Positions 8,634-17,646 of a DNA stretch of 48,173 bases are shown piece by piece. This DNA comes from Muribaculaceae bacterium (GTDB lineage Bacteria; Bacteroidota; Bacteroidia; Bacteroidales; Muribaculaceae). The stretch's first letter is position 1; every line of letters starts with the position of its first letter. The translations under genes and the position numbers were made by a program. The notes under the pieces are model-generated. The model was not told where the DNA came from. It searched no databases and saw only the letters and a list, made by a program, of their open reading frames with translations. The DNA lies in NCBI GenBank assembly GCA_022509045.1, contig JAFLTZ010000005.1:1-48173 (forward strand), in the 5' to 3' direction.

Positions 8634-10157
8634 ATGTTTTCAAATCAACCTAAAGGGTTAATCCCGGCAGCGCTAAGTAACATGGGCGAACGCTTCGGAT
8701 ATTATATCATGAACGCGGTGTTAGTGCTGTTCCTTTGCTCTAAATTCGGGCTTTCCGAAGAAACAAGCGCCCTCATTTACTCATTTTTTTATGCAGGTAT
8801 TTATTTGTTGAGTCTTGTAGGTGGTATCATAGCCGACCGTACTCAGAATTATAAGGGTACTATTATTCGTGGTTTGGTAGTGATGACTCTTGGATATGTC
8901 ATTTTGGCAATTCCTATTCTCTCCACTTCTAACAATATCTCGTGGTTATTGCCTCTTACATGTTTCGCTCTATTCTTGATTGCTTTCGGTAACGGTTTGT
9001 TTAAAGGGAATCTTCAGGCTATTGTAGGTCAGTTATATGATAACCCGAAATATAGCTCTCAGCGCGACTCCGGCTTCCAGATATTCTATGTATTTATTAA
9101 TATTGGCGGTTTGTTAGCTCCATTTATTGCACCTTTGCTTCGCAGCTGGTGGCTTGGTGTTAATAACCTTACATATAATGCTAAACTTCCTGCTCTTTGT
9201 CACCAATATCTTGGTGGTGCTGATTTTATGGCAGCAGAAGATATGAATAACCTTTCGGCTCTAATCACAGAAACCGGAGGTAATGCTGCAGGTGATATTG
9301 CAGCTTTCTGCTCTCAATATCTTGAAGTGTTTAATACGGGTATTCATTATTCATTTATCGCATCTGTAGCCGCGATGATTATATCACTTGTTATTTTCAT
9401 TGCTGTTAAAAACGGACTGCCAAATCCGGGTAAGAAAGTGAAAGTTGAAAGTTCTACAATTAGTGCAGAAGAAAAAGCTGCGATGGCAAAAGAAATCCGC
9501 CAGCGTTTGGCTGCGTTGTTTGCAGTTCTGGGAGTTGTTATTTTCTTCTGGTTCTCATTCCATCAGAATGGTACATCGCTTTCACTTTTTGCACGTGATT
9601 TTGTTGATACTTCATCCATAGCTCCTGAAATATGGCAGGCTGTTAACCCGTTCTTTGTAATTATCCTTACTCCAATTGTTATGGCGTTCTTTGGATATTT
9701 GAGTGCACGTGGGAAAGAAATTTCAACACCAAAGAAGATTGCATATGGTATGGGATTGGCAGGTCTTGCTTTCTTATTCCTCGCTGTATATTCTTATATG
9801 CAGGGTTATCCATCAGGAACAGATTTCCGTGCAATGGAAAATAGCGCTGCTACTGCATTAAAGGCAGGTCCATGGGTGCTGATATTATTGTATTTCTTCC
9901 TCACAGTAGCTGAGTTATTCATTTCTCCACTTGGACTTTCTTTCGTGTCAAAAGTGGCACCTCAACACATGCAGGGTCTTTGTCAAGGTTTGTGGCTCGG
10001 TGCAACTGCACTTGGTAATCTTTTGCTGTGGATTGGTCCGTTGATGTATAACAAATGGCCTTTATGGGAATGTTGGGGCGTATTCCTTGTTGTATGTTTG
10101 ATTTCTATGGGAGTTATGTTCTCAATGGTTACGTGGTTGGAAAAAGTTTCTAAATAA
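8634..10157 (+). CDS. POT/PTR-family (proton oligopeptide) MFS transporter
   Basis: A 507-aa inner-membrane protein with the 12-14 membrane segments of the POT branch of the major facilitator superfamily. The N terminus has the POT signature region NMGERFGYY (residues 16-24), and FGNGLFKGNLQ and FQIFYVFINIGGLLAPF are typical of the family. The usual ExxERFxYY proton-coupling motif is changed: the first Glu is Asn16. The closest relatives I know of are the Bacteroides proteins annotated as peptide MFS transporters. The substrate is probably di- or tripeptides, but the motif change leaves this open. A strong hairpin follows the stop codon. Confidence 0.85.
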   Translation: MFSNQPKGLIPAALSNMGERFGYYIMNAVLVLFLCSKFGLSEETSALIYSFFYAGIYLLSLVGGIIADRTQNYKGTIIRGLVVMTLGYVILAIPILSTSNNISWLLPLTCFALFLIAFGNGLFKGNLQAIVGQLYDNPKYSSQRDSGFQIFYVFINIGGLLAPFIAPLLRSWWLGVNNLTYNAKLPALCHQYLGGADFMAAEDMNNLSALITETGGNAAGDIAAFCSQYLEVFNTGIHYSFIASVAAMIISLVIFIAVKNGLPNPGKKVKVESSTISAEEKAAMAKEIRQRLAALFAVLGVVIFFWFSFHQNGTSLSLFARDFVDTSSIAPEIWQAVNPFFVIILTPIVMAFFGYLSARGKEISTPKKIAYGMGLAGLAFLFLAVYSYMQGYPSGTDFRAMENSAATALKAGPWVLILLYFFLTVAELFISPLGLSFVSKVAPQHMQGLCQGLWLGATALGNLLLWIGPLMYNKWPLWECWGVFLVVCLISMGVMFSMVTWLEKVSK

Positions 10158-10178
10158 AATAAATAGTAAGCAAATTAT

Positions 10179-10207
10179 GTATGGGCGCGATAACAACGCG
10201 CCCATAT
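10179..10207 (+). terminator. Hairpin between the POT gene and murI
   Basis: TATGGGCGCG (10180-10189) pairs perfectly with CGCGCCCATA (10197-10206) around a 7-base loop. It lies about 22 bp after the transporter stop codon and only 12 bp before the murI ATG, so it could also act as an attenuator or affect murI translation. No U-run follows. Confidence 0.65.
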
Positions 10208-10218
10208 ACATATAAGTT

Positions 10219-11046
10219 ATGGCACAGAATTATTCTCCAATAGGTATTTTCGATTCAGGTTATGGCGGTCTTACCATAATGCGCGAGATTGTCAGGAAAC
10301 TTCCGCAATATGATTATTTGTATCTTGGAGATAATGCTCGTGCTCCGTATGGTAATCGTTCATTTGAGTTAGTATATCGTTTTACTCTTGAAGCTGTTAC
10401 ATATTTGTTTAATCAGGGTTGTGAGTTAGTTATCTTGGCGTGCAATACAGCATCGGCTAAAGCTCTGCGTACCATACAACAGCGAAATTTGCCACTGTTA
10501 GGACCGTCAAAACGTGTGCTTGGTGTAATTCGCCCGACAGTGGAGACTATAGGTTCGATAACCAAAAGTGGAAATATCGGAGTATTAGGCACGGCCGGCA
10601 CTGTGGCAAGTGAAAGCTACACGCTCGAAGCAGGGAAACTGTACCCTAATTATAAGGTATTCGAACAGGCTTGTCCTATGTGGGTGCCTTTAGTCGAAAA
10701 TAGGGAGTATGATTCAGATGGTGCAGATTATTTTATCAATAAATATATTACGCAACTATTGGCCCAATCCTCTGATATCGATACAGTGATACTTGCCTGC
10801 ACGCACTATCCGTTACTTATGGATAAAATACGCAGACGTATGCCTGATAATGTGACATTGCTTGAACAAGGGAGTATAGTAGCAAATTCGCTAAACGATT
10901 ATCTTATTCGTCATCCTGAAATTAAACAACGAATATCAGTTTCTGGTAATAGGCAGTACCTCACTACTGAAAATCCAGAAAAATTTAACGAAATGGCATC
11001 TATATTTATGGGAGACTTTATAGATGCAGAGCATATAGAACTTTGA
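10219..11046 (+). CDS. murI: Glutamate racemase
   Basis: MurI interconverts L- and D-glutamate to supply D-Glu for peptidoglycan. The 275-aa protein has FDSGYGGLTI (Asp12, Ser13) at the N terminus and the two catalytic cysteines, in ACNTAS (C75) and ACTHYPLL (C194). Length and spacing are normal. No promoter is evident between the hairpin at 10180-10206 and the ATG, so expression may depend on read-through from the transporter gene. Confidence 0.95.
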   Translation: MAQNYSPIGIFDSGYGGLTIMREIVRKLPQYDYLYLGDNARAPYGNRSFELVYRFTLEAVTYLFNQGCELVILACNTASAKALRTIQQRNLPLLGPSKRVLGVIRPTVETIGSITKSGNIGVLGTAGTVASESYTLEAGKLYPNYKVFEQACPMWVPLVENREYDSDGADYFINKYITQLLAQSSDIDTVILACTHYPLLMDKIRRRMPDNVTLLEQGSIVANSLNDYLIRHPEIKQRISVSGNRQYLTTENPEKFNEMASIFMGDFIDAEHIEL

Positions 11047-11072
11047 TTGCACCACAAATTATATTACTTTTG
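11042..11072 (+). promoter_or_regulatory. Promoter for the fumarase gene
   Basis: TACTTTTG (11065-11072) matches the -7 consensus and TTTG (11042-11045) lies 19 bp upstream, overlapping the end of murI. The start codon is at 11119. Confidence 0.6.
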
Positions 11073-11118
11073 CACGTCAATTGAATAACAAATTATTAAA
11101 TATATAAAACTAAATATT

Positions 11119-12759
11119 ATGGCAGAAGTTCCAGAATTTAAATATCAGGCACCATTCCCTCTCGGACCTGATGATACGGAATACTACTTGCTTACGAAAG
11201 ATTACGTGAGTATAGGTGATTTTGAAGGTACTCCGGTATTGAAAGTTGCAAAGGAAGGGCTTACCCTTATGGCGAATGCTGCATTCCGCGATGTGTCTTT
11301 TTTGTTGCGTCGCAGTCATAATCTACAGGTTGCTAAAATACTTAACGACCCGGACGCCAGTGAAAATGACAAGTATGTGGCTTTGACTTTTTTGCGTAAT
11401 GCCGATGTGTCTTCCAAGGGGAAACTTCCACTTTGTCAGGATACAGGTACTGCAATTATCCATGGTGAGAAAGGACAACAAGTATGGACAGGGTATTGTG
11501 ATGAAGAAGCCTTGTCACTTGGTGTGTATAAAACATATACAGAAGAAAATCTGAGATATTCGCAAAATGCCCCACTTGATATGTATAGCGAGGTTAACAC
11601 AAAGTGTAATCTTCCGGCGCAAATAGACATTGAAGCTACAGAAGGAATGGAATACAAATTCCTCTGTGTAACCAAAGGTGGTGGTTCTGCTAATAAAACC
11701 TATCTTTTCCAAGAAACTAAAGCTCTCCTCAATCCGGCAACATTGGTGCCATTCCTTGTTGAGAAGATGAAAACCCTTGGAACTGCTGCGTGTCCACCAT
11801 ATCACATAGCATTTGTTATCGGAGGCACGTCTGCTGAAAAGAATTTACTGACAGTTAAACTTGCATCTACACATTACTATGACAGTCTGCCCACAACAGG
11901 CAATGAATATGGCCGTGCTTTTCGAGATGTAGAACTTGAAAAGAAAGTGCTTGAAGAGGCCTATAAAATAGGGTTGGGTGCACAATTTGGTGGTAAATAT
12001 TTTGCTCATGATGTTCGTATAGTTCGCTTACCGCGCCATGGGGCTTCGTGCCCGGTAGGTATGGGTGTAAGTTGCTCTGCAGACCGTAATATAAAATGTA
12101 AAATCAACAAAGATGGTATATGGATTGAGAAACTCGATACAAATCCTGCTGAGTTGATACCTACTGAATTGAGAAATGCAGGAGAAGGTGAAGTTGTAAC
12201 AATTAACCTTGACCAGCCGATGTCGGAAGTTCTCAAAGAGTTGAGTAAACATCCTGTATCTACACGTCTGTCGCTAAATGGTACTATTATTGTTGGGCGA
12301 GATATAGCTCATGCCAAACTTAAAGAACGTCTTGACAAAGGGGAAGACCTTCCAGAGTATATTAAAAATCATCCTATATATTATGCAGGTCCTGCAAAAA
12401 CACCGGCAGGTATGGCATGTGGCTCAATGGGTCCGACAACAGCCGGACGTATGGACCCGTATGTTGACTTGTTCCAAAGTCATGGAGGAAGCATGGTAAT
12501 GCTCGCAAAAGGTAATCGTAGCCAGGCTGTTACTGACGCATGTAAAAAACACGGAGGTTTTTATCTTGGCAGTATTGGCGGTCCGGCTGCAATTCTTGCG
12601 CAGAATAACATTAAGAGCATAGAGTGTGTAGAATATCCGGAACTCGGTATGGAGGCAATCTGGAAAATTCAGGTGGTAGATTTCCCTGCGTTTATTCTTG
12701 TAGATGATAAAGGAAACGATTTTTTCACCCAGATAAAACAAATGTGCCCATTTAAATGA
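11119..12759 (+). CDS. Class I (iron-sulfur) fumarate hydratase
   Basis: This enzyme interconverts fumarate and malate using an oxygen-sensitive 4Fe-4S cluster, in the reductive branch of anaerobic metabolism. The 546-aa length is that of the two-domain FumA/FumB type. Three cysteines at residues 106 (PLCQDTGTA), 225 (ACPPYH) and 319 (GVSCSAD) line up, one residue shifted, with the cluster ligands of E. coli FumA. The C-terminal part has GPTTAGRMD and [19 protein letters not shown]. It is probably monocistronic, with its own promoter and a hairpin after the stop codon. L-tartrate dehydratase is related, but fumarase is much more likely. Confidence 0.94.
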   Translation: MAEVPEFKYQAPFPLGPDDTEYYLLTKDYVSIGDFEGTPVLKVAKEGLTLMANAAFRDVSFLLRRSHNLQVAKILNDPDASENDKYVALTFLRNADVSSKGKLPLCQDTGTAIIHGEKGQQVWTGYCDEEALSLGVYKTYTEENLRYSQNAPLDMYSEVNTKCNLPAQIDIEATEGMEYKFLCVTKGGGSANKTYLFQETKALLNPATLVPFLVEKMKTLGTAACPPYHIAFVIGGTSAEKNLLTVKLASTHYYDSLPTTGNEYGRAFRDVELEKKVLEEAYKIGLGAQFGGKYFAHDVRIVRLPRHGASCPVGMGVSCSADRNIKCKINKDGIWIEKLDTNPAELIPTELRNAGEGEVVTINLDQPMSEVLKELSKHPVSTRLSLNGTIIVGRDIAHAKLKERLDKGEDLPEYIKNHPIYYAGPAKTPAGMACGSMGPTTAGRMDPYVDLFQSHGGSMVMLAKGNRSQAVTDACKKHGGFYLGSIGGPAAILAQNNIKSIECVEYPELGMEAIWKIQVVDFPAFILVDDKGNDFFTQIKQMCPFK

Positions 12760-12781
12760 TAAATGTTAAATTATAATTGTG

Positions 12782-12816
12782 GTGGCGGGATTCTCATTAT
12801 GGAGCAATTCCGCCAC
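12782..12816 (+). terminator. Terminator-like hairpin after fumarase
   Basis: GTGGCGGGA (12782-12790) pairs with TTCCGCCAC (12808-12816), with one G-U pair. It lies 23 bp past the fumarase stop codon. Confidence 0.65.
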
Positions 12817-12866
12817 TTGTTTATGATTGTTTATATGGCAAATATATAAAAAATGGAATAAGAGTT

Positions 12867-12897
12867 TTTGATGTGTATAAGTTTATAGTTATCTTTG
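12867..12897 (+). promoter_or_regulatory. Promoter for the tat genes
   Basis: TATCTTTG (12890-12897) is an exact -7 match with TTTG (12867-12870) 19 bp upstream. The tatA start is at 12958, giving a leader of about 55 bases. Confidence 0.65.
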
Positions 12898-12957
12898 CAT
12901 AATAAAGAGTGGCAATTACTGCTTTATCAATGAATAAATTTTAACATATAATATATT

Positions 12958-13191
12958 ATGCTTACATCAAATTCAGTTTTATTATTTCTCGGGAATCTTG
13001 GTACAGGAGAAATTATTCTTATAGTGTTGGTAGTATTATTGCTGTTTGGAGGCAAGAAGATTCCTGAATTGATGCGTGGTATGGGAAAGGGTGTTCGTAG
13101 CTTCAAAGAGGGGATGAGCGAGATCTCGGAAGAAATCAACAAACCTGTTGAGGAGACTCCCAAAAAAGATAATAAAGAAGAAAATAAATAA
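12958..13191 (+). CDS. tatA: Twin-arginine translocase subunit TatA/TatE
   Basis: TatA oligomers form the transport element of the Tat pathway, which exports folded proteins. The 77-aa protein has a short periplasmic N terminus, one membrane segment (about 15-32), the hinge [20 protein letters not shown] with the FG and the amphipathic helix, and a charged lysine/glutamate-rich tail. There is no separate tatB; Bacteroidetes often use only TatA and TatC. tatC follows after 90 bp. Confidence 0.92.
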   Translation: MLTSNSVLLFLGNLGTGEIILIVLVVLLLFGGKKIPELMRGMGKGVRSFKEGMSEISEEINKPVEETPKKDNKEENK

Positions 13192-13281
13192 TAAATTGAT
13201 AAGGTTGCAACTTTTTGCAGCTACAATAAGTCAGATATAAGAGCGAGACTGTATAAGTCGGTAGTTCTTTAATCATTAGAA

Positions 13282-14154
13282 ATGACTATGAGTGAGAACG
13301 GTTCGTTGCGCGATGAGGATGTTCTTGAAAAGATGTCGTTTTGGGATCATGTATCGGCTCTGAGGAGTATGATATTGAAGGTGTTTGGTGTAGTGATTGT
13401 TCTATCCCTAATATTCTTCGCCATTATGCCTGATTTGTTCGACTTGGTGATATTGGCTCCTTGTCGGTCCGATTTCTTTCTGTACCATCTTTTAGGCAAA
13501 GTGATACCGTACTTTGCGGCAGGAGCCGCGGATGGCTCAGAGTTGGTTGTTAATATGATTAACATCCAATTGACATCGCAGATTCTTATTCATATGACCA
13601 CTTCTTTTTGGTTGGGAATAATATTCTCGTTCCCTTTCATTATATATAGTATATGGCAATTTGTGAAACCTGCATTATATGATAATGAGCGAAGAGGTAT
13701 CAAGAAGGTTTTTCTTTTTGGGAATTTTATGTTTTACCTTGGAGTCACAGTTGGGTACTGCATAGTGTTTCCGTTTTCACTCCGTTTTTTGGCAGGATAC
13801 CAGGTGAGTGAAATGGTTCCAAATCAGATATCGTTAACATCGTATATGGATAACTTTTTGATGTTGGTATTCACGACCGGATTAATGTTTGAATTGCCAC
13901 TTGTGGCGATGATGCTGTCAAGAGCGGGTGTTCTGACACGTAGTTTCTTCAATAAATATAGGCGACACGCGATAGCAATACTAATGATAATTGCTGCGAT
14001 TATCACACCCGCCGACCCGTTTAGTATGGTGGTGTTATTCATACCTCTATATTGTTTATGGGAACTGAGCAGTTTCTTTGTGAAGCCTGCACTTAAGTTG
14101 GAAGACAGTGGAGATTCGCGTGCGGCAGTTGAACCGACTCAAAAAAATAATTAA
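13282..14154 (+). CDS. tatC: Twin-arginine translocase subunit TatC
   Basis: TatC is the receptor for twin-arginine signal peptides. The 290-aa protein has six predicted membrane segments and the family features MSFWDHVSALR near the N terminus and FELPLVAMMLSRAGVLT in the second half. A periplasmic loop insertion after the first segment (about 50-85) is seen in Bacteroidetes members. ATGs at 13282 and 13288 are both possible starts. It pairs with tatA upstream. Confidence 0.93.
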   Translation: MTMSENGSLRDEDVLEKMSFWDHVSALRSMILKVFGVVIVLSLIFFAIMPDLFDLVILAPCRSDFFLYHLLGKVIPYFAAGAADGSELVVNMINIQLTSQILIHMTTSFWLGIIFSFPFIIYSIWQFVKPALYDNERRGIKKVFLFGNFMFYLGVTVGYCIVFPFSLRFLAGYQVSEMVPNQISLTSYMDNFLMLVFTTGLMFELPLVAMMLSRAGVLTRSFFNKYRRHAIAILMIIAAIITPADPFSMVVLFIPLYCLWELSSFFVKPALKLEDSGDSRAAVEPTQKNN

Positions 14155-14201
14155 AATACAGATAGTACAAGTTGTCAATAATAACTAAAATTAGCAAAAC
14201 T

Positions 14202-14546
14202 ATGGATGCCAAAAAAGTTGATTTATATATGCTTACGAATTCCAAATATTTTCCAATGGAGATGTTGCCTTATGTAAGACAACGATTGGAAACTTTGGAT
14301 GAAACTCAGGCTACAGCTGCTATGTATATGCAATTTAAGGATCCCACAGTGGCATTGATTGTGTCAATATTGGCGGGGACTCTTGGAGTGGATAGATTTT
14401 ATATAGATGATATCTTGTCGGGTGTTTGCAAGCTAATCACCGGTGGCGGTTGCGGTATATGGTGGTTTGTTGATATGTTCCTGATACAGAATGCTACACG
14501 TAAAAAGAATTTAGAGAAATTTATACAAGCAACGCAATTATACTAA
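14202..14546 (+). CDS. TM2-domain protein
   Basis: A 114-aa protein with a charged N-terminal half and a C-terminal TM2 domain: two membrane helices separated by a short loop, with the signature GVDRFYIDD, LSGVCKLITGGGCGIWWFVD and a basic tail. TM2 proteins are widespread and mostly of unknown function. The ATG at 14202 is used; a TTG at 14172 would add ten residues. It follows tatC by 47 bp and may share its transcript, ending at the strong hairpin at 14584-14629. Confidence 0.85.
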   Translation: MDAKKVDLYMLTNSKYFPMEMLPYVRQRLETLDETQATAAMYMQFKDPTVALIVSILAGTLGVDRFYIDDILSGVCKLITGGGCGIWWFVDMFLIQNATRKKNLEKFIQATQLY

Positions 14547-14583
14547 TATTAAATTGATTTAAATTATTTTAGTTTATAGTTAG

Positions 14584-14629
14584 TTAATGCAGAATCCGGT
14601 TCTCAAGAAAGAACCGGATTCTGCATTAA
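14584..14629. terminator. Bidirectional terminator between the TM2 gene and fabD
   Basis: A perfect 20-bp inverted repeat (left arm 14584-14603, right arm 14610-14629) with a 6-base loop separates two convergent genes, and T-rich/A-rich bases flank it. It would stop transcription from both sides. Confidence 0.85.
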
Positions 14630-14656
14630 TATGGTTTTTGAGCAGTAAAATCTCGG

Positions 14657-15538
14657 TTATTGCATACCTGAAGTGATAATGTCGCGAGATATTTTCTTTA
14701 CCAAACCTTGCAGCACATTGCCAGGACCGAGTTCAACCACTTCAGTGAGAGCACCTTCACTGATCATGTTTTGAATACTTTGAGTCCATTTTACAGGAGC
14801 TGTGAGTTGAGCTATAAGATTAGCCTTAATTTCGGAAGGGTCGGTGTGAGGTTTTGCATCAACATTTTGATAAATGGGGCAAACAGGTGATTTGAATTCT
14901 GCTTTTTCAATAGCTTCTGCAAGGCGAGTGTGTGCGCTTTGCATGAGAGGAGAGTGGAATGCTCCGCCAACCTTGAGTTTTAAAGCACGTTTAGCCCCTG
15001 CTGCAAGAAGTTTTTCGCAGGCAGCATCAACCCCGGAAATTGTTCCGGAAATAACTATTTGTCCCGGACAATTATAGTTGGCTGGCGCTACTATATCGTT
15101 GATTGATGCACAAATCTCTTCAACAGTTTCATCCGGTAAAGCAAGCACAGCAGCCATTGTAGATGGCGTTTCTTCACACGCTTTTTGCATAGCTTCAGCG
15201 CGAGTTGCAACAAGTCGCAAGCCTTCTTCAAAAGATAAAGCACCGGCTGCAACTAAGGCAGAAAATTCACCCAGAGAATGTCCTGCAACCATGTCAGGTT
15301 TAAATTCATCTCCGAGAGTCTTTGCAAGAATAACTGAGTGTAGAAATATAGCAGGTTGTGTAACTTTTGTTTGCTTTAGGTCTTCTTCAGTTCCATTAAA
15401 CATGAGGTCGGTGATTCTAAAGCCTAAAACTTCATTGGCTTTTTCAAACATATCGTGGGCCTCTTTGTTATTGTCGTATAAATCTTTGCCCATTCCTACG
15501 AATTGAGCACCCTGACCGGGAAAAACATAAGCTTTCAT
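14657..15538 (-). CDS. fabD: Malonyl-CoA:ACP transacylase
   Basis: FabD loads malonate onto acyl carrier protein for fatty-acid synthesis. The 293-aa protein starts with the FPGQGAQFVGMG motif, has the nucleophile serine at residue 88 in GHSLGEFSALVAAG and the catalytic histidine at residue 195 in GAFHSPLM. Length is normal. It stands alone here, convergent with the TM2 gene, and its upstream side faces the 555-bp non-coding stretch. Confidence 0.95.
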   Translation of the reverse strand: MKAYVFPGQGAQFVGMGKDLYDNNKEAHDMFEKANEVLGFRITDLMFNGTEEDLKQTKVTQPAIFLHSVILAKTLGDEFKPDMVAGHSLGEFSALVAAGALSFEEGLRLVATRAEAMQKACEETPSTMAAVLALPDETVEEICASINDIVAPANYNCPGQIVISGTISGVDAACEKLLAAGAKRALKLKVGGAFHSPLMQSAHTRLAEAIEKAEFKSPVCPIYQNVDAKPHTDPSEIKANLIAQLTAPVKWTQSIQNMISEGALTEVVELGPGNVLQGLVKKISRDIITSGMQ

Positions 15539-15570
15539 AAAAAATATAAATTAATTAACTAAAATTTCAA

Positions 15571-15603
15571 CAAATATAACATTAAAATTTGAATTACCTG
15601 CAA
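15571..15603 (-). promoter_or_regulatory. Possible fabD promoter
   Basis: On the minus strand TATATTTG covers 15578-15571 and TTG covers 15603-15601, about 22 bp further upstream. The ATG is at 15538. Confidence 0.4.
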
Positions 15604-15650
15604 TTGACAATGCAAAAATAGAAGATAAGTCAATCGAGTGTTCTATTTGT

Positions 15651-15847
15651 TGTCCCAAAAGTGTCCCACGAGTGTGTTTTTTTTACACGCAGTTTGATGA
15701 TTGTTGTAATCTATATCTATTTATGCTTGTTTTAGCTTTGAATTAAAGTCATATTAGCTAATTTTGTGTTAATTTGTTATTTCGGTGCGTTCCAAGGTGG
15801 TGTCCCAAAGGTGTCCCATAAAAGTGTCCCACCGTGTGTTTTTTTTA
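15651..15847 (+). repeat. Two GTGTCCCA repeat blocks ending in GTGTG-T8-A
   Basis: Block 1 has TGTCCCA at 15651 and GTGTCCCAC at 15661, then GTGTG plus eight T and an A (15672-15685). Block 2 has GTGTCCCA at 15800 and 15811 and GTGTCCCAC at 15824, then the same GTGTG-T8-A (15834-15847). So five short direct repeats are arranged as two related modules about 140 bp apart. The order suggests a duplicated multi-site protein-binding element; its function is unknown. Confidence 0.7.
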
Positions 15848-16030
15848 TTCCTCAAATTTACACTATCCTATGTAAAGATACTATATTATTTTGTGTTTGT
15901 CAATTGTGTTGGTTTAATTTAACGTTACGAAAGTATTGTTAAAAATTATTAACAATTAGGGGTGGGGGATTGCATATGATGCGGTGCTGGAATTGTGAAG
16001 GCATTTTGGCACAATAAAAATCACCAAAAA

Positions 16031-16063
16031 TTTGCAAACTACAAATTCTCTGCATTATATTTG
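16031..16063 (+). promoter_or_regulatory. Promoter for the lipoprotein gene at 16094
   Basis: TATATTTG (16056-16063) matches the -7 box and TTTG (16031-16034) lies 21 bp upstream. Confidence 0.6.
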
Positions 16064-16093
16064 CAATACAGATATTAATAATCAATTAATTTT

Positions 16094-16705
16094 ATGAAAA
16101 ATTTATTTCTACTTGTATTTTTAGCTTGTTTATTTTTAGGATGTTCGAGATTCCGTAATGATGAACAATTAACTATGAGCCATAAGGAATCTGTAGTATG
16201 TGATTCTATTACTTTAATTCAAGAACAAGATAGTATCCCACGTATTAATCTAGCAGCTCTTGAGAGAAATGGAAATTATAAATTCTTGATGAATAGAAAT
16301 ATCGATAGAATGAATATTGTAAATCTTCCTGACAAAATAATAATTATGTTTTTATCTACAGATAGTACGAATATTATAAAACATGAGTGGTATTCTTCAA
16401 TATCGGATTCTCTTATAACTGAATATATAAACTGCAATAAAGCTAATGCTATTATAATAAGCAAGCTTAATAATGACTATAAACACCTCTCATTTACCCG
16501 AGATTTATTATTTACTCATTTATCAGATTCTTTAATTAACCGTTATGATGTAACAAACATATTTTTTGATTCGGCCCACGGTGACTCTATAACCTTATCT
16601 ATTGGCTCTTACATATACGACACAGATTTAGGATATACATTCCTATATCACTATCCTGAACAAACAGATACAATTGAATGGTATGATAGCTCTAATGCAT
16701 ATTAA
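16094..16705 (+). CDS. Unrecognised lipoprotein
   Basis: I do not recognise this 203-aa protein. It has a lipoprotein signal peptide with a lipobox ending in LFLGC (Cys19), so it should be lipidated and exported. The mature part is rich in Ser, Asp, Asn and Ile with no motif I know. The gene is AT-rich compared with the flanking housekeeping genes and has its own promoter. It is the first of three unrelated exported unknowns in this island, each followed by a short sequence resembling ATGACCCTAT. Confidence 0.7.
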   Translation: MKNLFLLVFLACLFLGCSRFRNDEQLTMSHKESVVCDSITLIQEQDSIPRINLAALERNGNYKFLMNRNIDRMNIVNLPDKIIIMFLSTDSTNIIKHEWYSSISDSLITEYINCNKANAIIISKLNNDYKHLSFTRDLLFTHLSDSLINRYDVTNIFFDSAHGDSITLSIGSYIYDTDLGYTFLYHYPEQTDTIEWYDSSNAY

Positions 16706-16789
16706 TTAAATGACTGAAAAATGAAATTTACACTTGAGCTTTAATTAATTATGTGCTTTCTCTCCAACAATATATATCAAAAGAATTTC

Positions 16790-16800
16790 ATGACCCTATA
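16790..16800 (+). repeat. Short ATGACCCTAT copy
   Basis: ATGACCCTATA here matches the first ten bases of the relic starting at 18736 and, with one change, the relic at 17530. It may be the shortest of three remnants of the same gene start. At this length chance is a serious alternative. Confidence 0.3.
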
Positions 16801-16811
16801 ATTAATAGAAA

Positions 16812-17459
16812 ATGAAACGATTATCTATATTTTTAGTATTATTAGGCTTACTATTTTTTACTATTCGAGCAAGAGTTATAGTGAACGACCACCATAAGCT
16901 TTCAGTTTTGTATAGTGCTTTCTTGGCAGAAGCAATATTATCTTTAAATAATGGGCAAGATATTATTAAAAACTTACTTTCGGAAACTTCTGATGAATTG
17001 TCATCCACCCCCAAAATATCCTTACTCTATGAATATGATGTAGAGAAAGATACAATTTTTTATTATAAGGAAAGTCAATTATATATGATTAATGAATCGC
17101 AGTTAGACCCTCTTGTTTTTGCTGTTGATTCTCTAATTAAACTTTCTATAAAACAAAATGGAGTATTAATGCCTTATTTTATCAATCCTGATGCGTATAT
17201 ATCAAACACAGGGAAGCCCTATACATCTATTCTCGCTCCATATTCCTCATCATTTTTTCAAGATCAATGGAAAAAAGAGAAAGAATCTAATAATAATTTA
17301 AATCCAATAGATTTTATTCATAGGTGGATTTTCAAGATAAAAAATACGCCATTAACAATATACAAAGTAGATACATTGCCAACTAAAAGAAATCTTCATG
17401 AATGGAAAGATAGTGTAAGAAAACTTCCACGCGAAACTATCCGCTTAAATTTACAATAA
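16812..17459 (+). CDS. Unrecognised exported or membrane-anchored protein
   Basis: A 215-aa protein I cannot assign. The N terminus (MKRLSIFLVLLGLLFFTIRA) is a signal peptide or single membrane anchor; no lipobox is seen. The rest is hydrophilic and contains an ILAPYSSSFFQDQW segment and a basic C terminus. No catalytic motif is apparent. It lies 106 bp after the lipoprotein gene and may be transcribed with it; codon use is AT-rich like its neighbours. Confidence 0.65.
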   Translation: MKRLSIFLVLLGLLFFTIRARVIVNDHHKLSVLYSAFLAEAILSLNNGQDIIKNLLSETSDELSSTPKISLLYEYDVEKDTIFYYKESQLYMINESQLDPLVFAVDSLIKLSIKQNGVLMPYFINPDAYISNTGKPYTSILAPYSSSFFQDQWKKEKESNNNLNPIDFIHRWIFKIKNTPLTIYKVDTLPTKRNLHEWKDSVRKLPRETIRLNLQ

Positions 17460-17529
17460 CAGTTTTTCTTCTCTCTTCGTGGGACACCTATTGGAACAAC
17501 GAAAATTCAATAACAAAGAACAGAAATTT

Positions 17530-17646
17530 ATGACTCTATCACAGCACTATAGAATATTAATCTCGGCATTATTGCTCGTGGCTGCATCCTTTGCCGCCAC
17601 CGCCAATAACGTTATCACAGTATCTGTTAGTAATAATCAAGTATGA
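17530..17646 (+). pseudogene. Relic: signal peptide of a broken gene
   Basis: A 38-codon frame starting MTLSQHYRI, followed by a good signal peptide (ILISALLLVAASFAATA) and cut by TGA a few residues after the predicted cleavage site. Its GC-rich codons in the signal peptide stand out from the AT-rich surroundings. The same first seven codons recur at 18736. This looks like the 5' end of a destroyed secreted-protein gene rather than a functional small gene. Confidence 0.5.

Larger units (their letters stand above)
15539..16093. other. 555-bp stretch without a gene
   Basis: I see no credible coding frame here. It holds a possible fabD promoter on the left, the two GTGTCCCA repeat blocks (15651-15685 and 15800-15847) in the middle, and the promoter for the following lipoprotein gene on the right (16031-16063). 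The rest is AT-rich. Confidence 0.7.

Noticed and set aside
13192-13281. TTGCAACTTTTTGCAG as a hairpin between tatA and tatC
   Set aside because: The pairing is short and imperfect, and co-transcription of tatA and tatC is expected.
15078-15506. 142-codon plus-strand frame opposite fabD
   Set aside because: It lies wholly inside fabD, whose motifs are unmistakable on the other strand.
15651-15847. Clustered short direct repeats considered as a CRISPR array
   Set aside because: The repeats are only 8-9 bp, spacing is irregular and there are no cas genes.
17478-17488. Inverted copy of GTGTCCCACG considered as the far end of a mobile element bounded by the repeats
   Set aside because: The same 10-mer (as CGTGGGACAC) also occurs inside the DUF2520 gene at 2478-2487, so a chance match is likely; no target duplication was seen.
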